In this document: positions 5,225-5,248 of the stretch, in pieces
Numbering within the stretch: position 1 is the first letter of the stretch
Layout: every line of letters starts with the position of its first letter
DNA from: Caldifarciminota bacterium
GTDB taxonomy: Bacteria; Hydrothermota; E44-bin80
Length of the DNA stretch: 5,248 nt
Direction: 5' to 3'
Assembly: GCA_023127905.1 (NCBI GenBank)
Contig: JAGMEZ010000285.1
Location: 1 to 5,248 of the forward strand
Position numbers and translations under genes: made by a program
Notes under the pieces: model-generated
What the model was told of the DNA's origin: nothing
The model's input: the letters and a program-made list of their open reading frames with translations, nothing else
The model's database searches: none

Positions 5225-5245
5225 GCCTATTCAATTAGTTGTCAA
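5217..5245 (-). promoter_or_regulatory. Possible promoter of the leftward operon
   Basis: On the minus strand a perfect -35 box, TTGACA, lies at 5245-5240. At 17 nt spacing the -10 position (5222-5217) reads AACAAA, only three matches to TATAAT, so the promoter would be weak or activator-dependent. That -10 falls inside the GAAACA/TGTTTC palindrome, so a bound regulator would block it. The true start could lie elsewhere. Confidence 0.28.
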
Positions 5246-5248
5246 ATT

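Overview
The window is AT-rich bacterial DNA, about one-third G+C by eye. Its genes are recognisable only at domain level. It looks like an accessory region: a transposase remnant, an orphan PIN nuclease, an unknown membrane-anchored protein, a long gene-free stretch of repeats, and a compact leftward operon that could be an uncharacterised nucleotide-signalling or defence system. The host cannot be named. A DnaA-domain-IV-like tail of the kind fused to REP-associated Y1 transposases is familiar from Desulfobacterota, Nitrospirota and related Gram-negative lineages, so such a host is a reasonable guess and no more.

Left part (1-2016, + strand): a short DnaA-domain-IV-like ORF (79-432) is probably the surviving 3' end of a decayed REP-associated transposase, followed at once by a short AGGG/CCCT palindrome. 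A GTG-started 287-residue PIN-domain nuclease follows (521-1384), then a 197-residue protein of unknown function with one N-terminal membrane helix (1423-2016). The last two may be co-transcribed.

Middle (2017-2713): about 700 bases without an intact gene. It holds four degenerate direct repeats at a regular 43-44 nt spacing, a perfect DnaA box (TTATCCACA) just after them, an adjoining T-rich tract, a possible gene fossil (2317-2484), a pair of adjacent perfect hairpins flanked by GTAGGAG on the minus strand (REP/BIME-like), and a leftward promoter-like sequence. Origin-like and REP-like readings are both inferences.

Right part (5158-2714, - strand): three tightly spaced genes read leftward. 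They encode a winged-helix protein with an unknown C-terminal domain, a class III nucleotide-cyclase-like protein with both metal-binding aspartates but altered substrate and transition-state positions, and a HEPN-like protein with an Rx4H motif (RHKSIH). The upstream region carries a strong Shine-Dalgarno sequence, a TTGACA box and a 15-bp palindrome. A regulator, a possible cyclic-nucleotide synthase and a probable RNase effector in one operon recall the logic of Pycsar and CBASS, but this combination is not one I recognise as a named system. It is the most interesting item in the window.
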